Positions 13,458 to 17,444 of a stretch of 17,444 nt of DNA are shown one piece after another. The first letter of the stretch is position 1. Each line of letters opens with the position of its first letter. The position numbers and the translations under genes were made by a program. Origin of the DNA: an uncultured Erysipelotrichaceae bacterium (GTDB taxonomy: Bacteria; Bacillota_I; Bacilli_A; Erysipelotrichales; Coprobacillaceae); assembly GCA_900317015.1 (NCBI GenBank), contig ONFH01000214.1, positions 1 through 17,444 of the forward strand, in the 5' to 3' direction. Under the pieces are notes generated by a model, which had not been told where the DNA came from, made no database searches, and was given only the letters and a program-made list of their open reading frames with translations.

Positions 13458-14588
13458 TCACTCCTTATGACGTGCTTCGAGTAATTTTGCTTTCAGCTGT
13501 GATTCAATGGTCTGTAATTCTTTTTCTGCCTCTAAACGCTTTGTAATGCCTTCTTCCTGAATACGTTTGACTTCATCAATCGTCGAAATTAACGCTTCAT
13601 TGGTATGTTTTAATGTTTCTAAATCGACAATACTGCGCTCATTCGCAGTGGCGGCTTCAATGGTTGTCTGTTTTAAGACATCGGCATTTTCTTTAAGCAT
13701 CTGATTCGTCATGTCAGTGACAAGCTTTTGGGCCTGGGCAGCCTTGCTGGCATGATGGACACCTAGAGCTAAGACCATCTGATTCTTCCAGATTGGTAAG
13801 GTATTGACGATCGTTGACTGAATCTTTTCAGCCATCATCGTATCAGAATTCTGCACAAGGCGAATCTGTGGGGCCATCTGTAAAGAAATGGTTCTTGTGA
13901 GTTCTAAATCATGAATTTTCTTTTCAAAACGATTGGCCTGATCAATCAAATCACGTACTTTCTGCGCATCTTCTTGACTGCCGCTTTTTTCTGCTTTGTT
14001 TTGTAAAGCAGGGATATCATGACTTTCGACAAGCGATAATTTCTTTTTACCAGCTGCAATATACATGGATAATTCTTTGAAGTAGCCTTCATTTTGTTTA
14101 TATAGGCCATCAAGCATCGCAATATCCTTCATCAGCGTAAAACGATGGGCATCTAAGGCATTGGCAATCTTATTTAAGTTGTCTTCAGTGGTCGCATACT
14201 GGGCTTTCATGACATCTAACTGCGTTTTCTTTTTCGCAAAGAAGCCTTTTAAGCCATGCTTTTCTTCTTGTCCAAAGGAATCAATCTGACCGGCCATATT
14301 TGCTAAAAGTGTGCCCACTTCATCAAAGTCTTTGGTTTGCACACTCTTTAAGGCCTGATCAGAGAATTCCACCGAACGCTTCTGAGCGGATAAGCCATAA
14401 TTGAGAATCTGCGATGTATTATTTAAATCAATCTTTTCGACAAATTCATCAATCTGTTTCTGTTCCTCAGGGCTAAACTCTTCTGATTTTTCTAATTCCT
14501 TGTCATCTTCTTTTTTTAAAGATGCATCATCACTTGTGAGATCTGTGAGATCATCATCAAATTGTAGTGTTGGTTTATAGTCACTCAT
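13458..14588 (-). CDS. TelA-family (toxic anion resistance) protein
   Basis: TelA-family proteins were linked to tellurite resistance and, in Gram-positive bacteria, to envelope stress and antimicrobial tolerance. The 376-residue length is typical. After an acidic, disordered N-terminus (1-45) the protein is almost wholly helical. Family-like blocks are visible: KGFFAKKKTQLDVMKAQYATTEDNLNKI and TLMKDIAMLDGLYKQNEGYFKELSMYI in the middle. IWKNQMVLALGVHHASKAAQAQKLVTDMTNQML lies in the C-terminal third. No signal peptide or membrane segment is present, so it is cytoplasmic, probably acting with its membrane partner XpaC. The start at 14588 follows GGGAGGAT. It is the first gene of the operon. Confidence 0.88.
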   Translation of the reverse strand: MSDYKPTLQFDDDLTDLTSDDASLKKEDDKELEKSEEFSPEEQKQIDEFVEKIDLNNTSQILNYGLSAQKRSVEFSDQALKSVQTKDFDEVGTLLANMAGQIDSFGQEEKHGLKGFFAKKKTQLDVMKAQYATTEDNLNKIANALDAHRFTLMKDIAMLDGLYKQNEGYFKELSMYIAAGKKKLSLVESHDIPALQNKAEKSGSQEDAQKVRDLIDQANRFEKKIHDLELTRTISLQMAPQIRLVQNSDTMMAEKIQSTIVNTLPIWKNQMVLALGVHHASKAAQAQKLVTDMTNQMLKENADVLKQTTIEAATANERSIVDLETLKHTNEALISTIDEVKRIQEEGITKRLEAEKELQTIESQLKAKLLEARHKE

Positions 14589-14641
14589 AAAATAATCCTC
14601 CCATGTTGATCATTTCATATATTCTCTTTTGACCTGCTTAC

Positions 14642-14650
14642 ATTATATCA
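14642..14650 (-). promoter_or_regulatory. Extended -10 promoter of the TelA operon
   Basis: The minus strand reads TGATATAAT (14650-14642), a perfect TATAAT with the TGn extension. The -35 region is poor, as usual for extended -10 promoters. The leader to the TelA start is about 45 bases. Confidence 0.65.
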
Positions 14651-14931
14651 ATCCTATAGTCCTCTTTACTATATGTAAAATTACAAATTTTAATGTACTT
14701 TCCGCTTTCTACTTCGAAATCTTTCACATCTTACGCAAGAAGGAGAAAATTGAGATCACGTTTATCCTAATACCCGAATATGTCTCGTATTTGAATTACA
14801 TCTATAATCTGTGTAAAACGTATCTCGTCACAAATATATGTTACATACTGTTTCTTTTATGATACAAATACCAAGATTTGTCAGAGAATACTAAACACTC
14901 CGTAACGCTTTTCTTATGTAAGGTCTTTCAT

Positions 14932-14937
14932 TATACT
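14932..14937 (+). promoter_or_regulatory. Probable -10 of the IIA remnant
   Basis: TATACT lies 38 bases before the start codon. No good -35 is visible, so this site may need an activator or be degraded. Confidence 0.4.
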
Positions 14938-14975
14938 AGATGTGCAAAGAAAAAAGAAAAGGAGTTATAACAAAA

Positions 14976-15359
14976 ATGGAAGGTATTGAATTAATTTGTT
15001 TTCAGATCATCTCAGCAGTAGGAACGGCTCGCTCAAATTATATTGAAGCGATCGATCTTGCCTCACAAGGAAAATTTGACGAAGCAGAAAAGCTCATTGA
15101 AGAAGGGCAGGAGATCTTTACAGAAGGCCATAAGGCACATGCAAAACTGATCGCCCAGTCTGTAAAAAAGCTGGCTGTAACGGTTTTACAGAATTCCGTA
15201 TTAAGTATCGTCTTTATTTACATCAGCCAAGACAAGATCAAAACAGCAAAGAGGTTTCGACACTCATTGATTATTTTAATAAGATGGATCAGGAGAAGTC
15301 TGAATCAAAGATTGCCAAAACCGCCAAAATACTATCAGCTGTACAAACAATTATATTAA
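14976..15359 (+). pseudogene. PTS lactose/cellobiose IIA component, 3' part deleted
   Basis: IIA-Lac proteins pass phosphate from HPr to IIB in sugar uptake and are about 100 residues long. Residues 1-61 match the family: ELICFQIISAVGTARSNYIEAI and the helix pair GKFDEAEKLIEEGQEIFTEGHKAHAKLIAQ. After about base 15157 the frame no longer encodes IIA sequence. The third helix, with the block that carries the phosphorylated His (HAQDHLM-type), is absent. The 66 extra codons to the stop at 15359 are an out-of-frame reading of an RpiR gene. The start at 14976 follows AAAGGAG (14957-14963); an ATG at 14940 lies at the expected transcription start. The product cannot carry phosphate as IIA. Confidence 0.8.
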
Positions 15360-15772
15360 GAGGAATAGGGGCGAGCGGTGCCATTGCTAAATATGGCTCT
15401 TATATCTTTGACTCCTACGCCATCAACTGTACGTATATTGATGATCCGTTTATCTCTGTTCCTGATTATGATTTTTCCAATGCAGCTATTATCCTATTAT
15501 CGATCTCAGGAAATTCTGATCAATTGATTGAGAATGCCTTCAGCTATCATGAAAAAGACGCTTATATCATTGCGATCACCAATTCTGAAGATTCACCACT
15601 TGCAAAAATTGCGGATGAATCTTATACCCATTATCTCATTGAAACACATTATTCTGTTCATAATACCACAACCCAGATTCCAACTATTTTTGTCTTAGAA
15701 ACACTCGCTAAAAAGACGAGAGCGCTCATTGATGAACAGAAAACATTATTAACAAAGCAGAATCCCCAATAA
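15158..15772 (+). pseudogene. RpiR-family regulator with SIS domain, 5' part deleted
   Basis: RpiR proteins are sugar-phosphate-sensing regulators of about 250-290 residues with an N-terminal helix-turn-helix and a C-terminal SIS domain. The frame opens abruptly at the junction with CKKAGCNGFTEFRIKYRLYL, the second half of the DNA-binding domain. It continues to the SIS domain: RGIGASGAIAKYGSYIF, IILLSISGNSDQLIENA, YIIAITNSEDSPLAKIAD and IETHYSVHNTTTQI. About 45 N-terminal residues are missing. An internal ATG at 15284 could start a SIS-only protein, but no Shine-Dalgarno site precedes it. Context suggests this once controlled a lactose- or cellobiose-type PTS operon whose other genes are gone. 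Confidence 0.82.
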
Positions 15773-15787
15773 TAAGGGATCCTTTTT
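15761..15787 (+). terminator. Possible weak terminator after the RpiR remnant
   Basis: ATCCC (15762-15766) can pair with GGGAT (15776-15780), followed by CC and five T. The stem is short. Confidence 0.4.
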
Positions 15788-15877
15788 GGAATGACTCAAA
15801 TTTCTTTTTGCCTTTTTAGAATTTAAAGATTCTCTTCGTTCACAATGAGAAAGAAAACAATGAGAAATAATAAAGAA

Positions 15878-15886
15878 TGTTATAAT
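15878..15886 (+). promoter_or_regulatory. Extended -10 promoter of the histidine phosphatase gene
   Basis: TGTTATAAT is a perfect -10 with the TGn extension, 28 bases before the start codon. No clear -35 is seen. Confidence 0.65.
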
Positions 15887-15914
15887 TCATCATAATATGT
15901 CAGGAGGAATACAT

Positions 15915-16517
15915 ATGGAAAAGATCTTATATTTAATGCGACATGGTCAAACACTATTTAATGTTGAACATAAAATTCAGGGTTGGTGTGATTCACCATT
16001 AACACCTTTAGGCATTGCCCAGGCGAAAGTTGCACGTCAATACTTTGATGAGCATCACATCATCTTTGATCACTGCTATGCCTCAACAAGTGAAAGAGCC
16101 TGCGATACGTTAGAGATTGTCACGCATCACAAATATCCATATACCCGACTAAAAGGCTTAAAGGAATGGAACTTTGGAAAATTTGAAGGCATGGATGAAT
16201 TCCTTAATCCACCACGTCCTTACGATGATTTCTTCGTTAAATATGGCGGAGAAAATCAAGAACAGCTCCAGCAGAGACTTGTTTCGACATTAACAAAAAT
16301 TATGGAACAGGACGATCATTACAGTGTCTTAGCTGTCTCACATGGGGCTGCCTGTGCGAACTTTATCCGTTATTTTAATGACTATAATCAAAAGCAGTAT
16401 AAGCCTGGCATCAAGAACTGTACGATTTTTAAAATGCGTTATGAAGACGGACGTTTCTCTTGTATTGATATCATTGAACCAGATTTTAGCAAGCTCGAAG
16501 ATATGATCGATAAATAA
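15915..16517 (+). CDS. Histidine phosphatase family protein (phosphoglycerate mutase-like)
   Basis: Members of this branch of the histidine phosphatase superfamily remove or move phosphate through a phospho-His intermediate; small ones like this are usually phosphatases of uncertain substrate. The 200-residue length fits. The catalytic block LMRHGQT gives H10, with R9 beside it. R61 (SERACDT), E84 (LKEWNFGKFEG) and the second His, H143 in VSHGAA, complete the phosphate pocket. ATG 15915 follows AGGAGGA; an upstream in-frame start at 15897 overlaps the Shine-Dalgarno site. It is a single-gene unit with its own promoter. Confidence 0.92.
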   Translation: MEKILYLMRHGQTLFNVEHKIQGWCDSPLTPLGIAQAKVARQYFDEHHIIFDHCYASTSERACDTLEIVTHHKYPYTRLKGLKEWNFGKFEGMDEFLNPPRPYDDFFVKYGGENQEQLQQRLVSTLTKIMEQDDHYSVLAVSHGAACANFIRYFNDYNQKQYKPGIKNCTIFKMRYEDGRFSCIDIIEPDFSKLEDMIDK

Positions 16518-16561
16518 TTGATGAATACACACTTTTTAAGTCAAATCGGAATATATTACTA

Positions 16562-16590
16562 ATTTTATTTTCATATAATGAAAATAAAAT
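16562..16590. repeat. Perfect 29-base AT-rich palindrome
   Basis: ATTTTATTTTCAT (16562-16574) and ATGAAAATAAAAT (16578-16590) are exact inverted arms separated by ATA. TATAAT lies at its centre (16574-16579). It sits between the phosphatase gene and the promoter of the GGDEF gene, and may be an operator or, as RNA, an AT-rich terminator without a T run after it. Confidence 0.75.
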
Positions 16591-16597
16591 GGACAGC

Positions 16598-16627
16598 TTG
16601 TACTTTATCAGATGAACCCTCTATAAT
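16598..16627 (+). promoter_or_regulatory. Probable promoter of the GGDEF gene
   Basis: TTGTAC (16598-16603), an 18-bp spacer and a perfect TATAAT (16622-16627). The expected leader is about 63 bases and contains the hairpin at 16652-16681. Confidence 0.5.
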
Positions 16628-16651
16628 AATGATAATTTGTTTGGGAACATG

Positions 16652-16681
16652 CATTATTTGTGATGATTTCATCAAATAATG
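16652..16681 (+). promoter_or_regulatory. Leader hairpin just before the Shine-Dalgarno site
   Basis: CATTATTTG and ATG (16652-16665, TG bulged) pair with CATCAAATAATG (16670-16681) around ATTT, 12 bp in all. It ends three bases before the AGGAGG site of the GGDEF gene and so may affect translation. Confidence 0.5.
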
Positions 16682-16696
16682 GCAGGAGGCATAAAT

Positions 16697-17444
16697 ATGA
16701 GTGAATCTTTAATGCAAAGTATCTTTGCGAAGGCTTATCAGCCGTTTTATATTTCTTTTCTTTTAGTCTGTTTAATTATTTCATCGGAAGTCTATGGAAG
16801 AATACAACGTAATATTGGGCGATCGATGGAAAATAATGCTTTTAAGAAGATCATTATTACCTATGTCGTCTATATCATTGATGATCTCTTGTGGATCATG
16901 TTTTATCCGGATCACAACTTTGCGACCTTCACAACGATCTTGCAGTATTTACAAACAGGCATTCTCGCAGCTTTTACGTTTTTCTGGTTTGAGTTTGCGG
17001 AATGTAATATTGATGGTTTTTTAGCAAAAAGTGATCATCTTAAGCATATTTTCTATGTGCCCATTAACATTGCCGTGTTAACTTCCGTGATCTACTGTTT
17101 CAATCTAGTCGGGATCATCGGACATACTATCTGGCCAACACAAGGCATCTACGCAATCAATTCTTCCATTGATTTCTTCTACATGATCTTTGCCTTCATC
17201 CATACACTCATCTGTTTAAAAAGAGAAAAACGACAGACGAAGAGACATCGTTATCATATCATCCTCGAATGTATTATGTATCCTGCAATCGGCTCAATTG
17301 TTTCACTCTTTATCTTCTATGTTCCATTTATTATTCTTGGCATTCTTCCTTCTATTATTAAAATTTTAATAGAGATGCAGAATGCGCATATCTATACCGA
17401 TGCACTGACTAGTATTAACAACCGTTATCGTGTTGATGAATATC
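16697..17444 (+). CDS. Membrane-sensor GGDEF protein (probable diguanylate cyclase), 3' end cut
   Basis: The visible 249 residues form a multi-pass membrane region. Hydrophobic segments lie near 17-34, 51-68, 83-102, 120-142, 158-177 and 192-222. The sequence then enters IYTDALTSINNRYRVDEY (232-249), the characteristic opening of a GGDEF domain (consensus DxLTGLxNRxxF). GGDEF domains make the second messenger cyclic di-GMP. The catalytic GGDEF loop itself lies beyond the window, so activity cannot be judged. The start at 16697 follows AGGAGG (16684-16689). An inverted repeat in the leader and a palindrome upstream suggest tight control. Confidence 0.85.
   Translation, partial: MSESLMQSIFAKAYQPFYISFLLVCLIISSEVYGRIQRNIGRSMENNAFKKIIITYVVYIIDDLLWIMFYPDHNFATFTTILQYLQTGILAAFTFFWFEFAECNIDGFLAKSDHLKHIFYVPINIAVLTSVIYCFNLVGIIGHTIWPTQGIYAINSSIDFFYMIFAFIHTLICLKREKRQTKRHRYHIILECIMYPAIGSIVSLFIFYVPFIILGILPSIIKILIEMQNAHIYTDALTSINNRYRVDEY

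Larger units (their letters stand above)
14589..14975. other. 387-base intergenic region between divergent transcripts
   Basis: This AT-rich stretch holds the TelA promoter (14642-14650) near one end and the IIA promoter (14932-14937) near the other. A short inverted repeat, TATAGT-N7-ACTATA (14655-14673), sits in the -35 area of the TelA promoter and may be an operator. A 77-codon open frame at 14629-14862 has no Shine-Dalgarno site and no protein-like pattern. I see nothing else between. Confidence 0.6.

Noticed and set aside
14629..14862. 77-codon open frame in the TelA-IIA intergenic region
   Set aside because: No Shine-Dalgarno site and no recognisable pattern; its start overlaps the TelA promoter area.
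15158..15359. A real C-terminal extension of the IIA protein
   Set aside because: The other frame over the same bases gives clear RpiR sequence, so the extension is an accident of the deletion.
1..17444. CRISPR array, tRNA or rRNA genes
   Set aside because: I saw no regularly spaced repeats and no cloverleaf or rRNA-like segment.

Overview
The window looks like a chromosomal stretch from a low-GC Bacillota (Firmicutes), probably a gut-type anaerobe. An Erysipelotrichales-like host is a guess from gene content and AT-rich codon use; no rRNA or other marker is present to settle it. Most genes are AT-rich with good Shine-Dalgarno sites. The first ~2.4 kb is clearly richer in G+C and is a mobile element.

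Layout. (1) 1-2445: most of an IS200/IS605-family element with divergent tnpA (cut by the window edge) and tnpB, a promoter palindrome between them, and a structured right end likely to encode the TnpB guide RNA. (2) 2446-4204: the 3' half of an AGCS (sodium:alanine symporter) gene broken by the insertion, followed by an intact homocysteine S-methyltransferase (MmuM-like) and a terminator. (3) 4221-6368: a secreted transglutaminase-like protein, a GNAT acetyltransferase and a possible small RNA or long terminator region. (4) 6374-8319: a minus-strand tannase-like alpha/beta-hydrolase lipoprotein with its own promoter and terminator. (5) 8385-10218: a LytTR regulator with a textbook-spaced tandem operator, followed by two membrane-anchored proteins of unknown function. 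(6) 10241-12204: a MarR regulator, then an SDR-cupin fusion gene split by one extra G. (7) 12166-14650: a minus-strand TelA-XpaC-TM2 operon. (8) 14932-15787: a fused remnant of a lactose/cellobiose PTS IIA gene and an RpiR/SIS regulator, joined out of frame by a deletion. (9) 15881-16517: a histidine phosphatase. (10) 16562-17444: the membrane-sensor half of a GGDEF protein, cut by the window edge, with two strong inverted repeats upstream.

At least three loci are damaged: the AGCS gene by insertion, the SDR-cupin gene by frameshift and loss of the catalytic Lys, and the IIA/RpiR pair by deletion. The points most worth following are the TnpB variant without a zinc ribbon and its guide-like flank, the LytTR cassette with its visible operator, the SDR-cupin fusion, and the candidate small RNA at 6254-6368.
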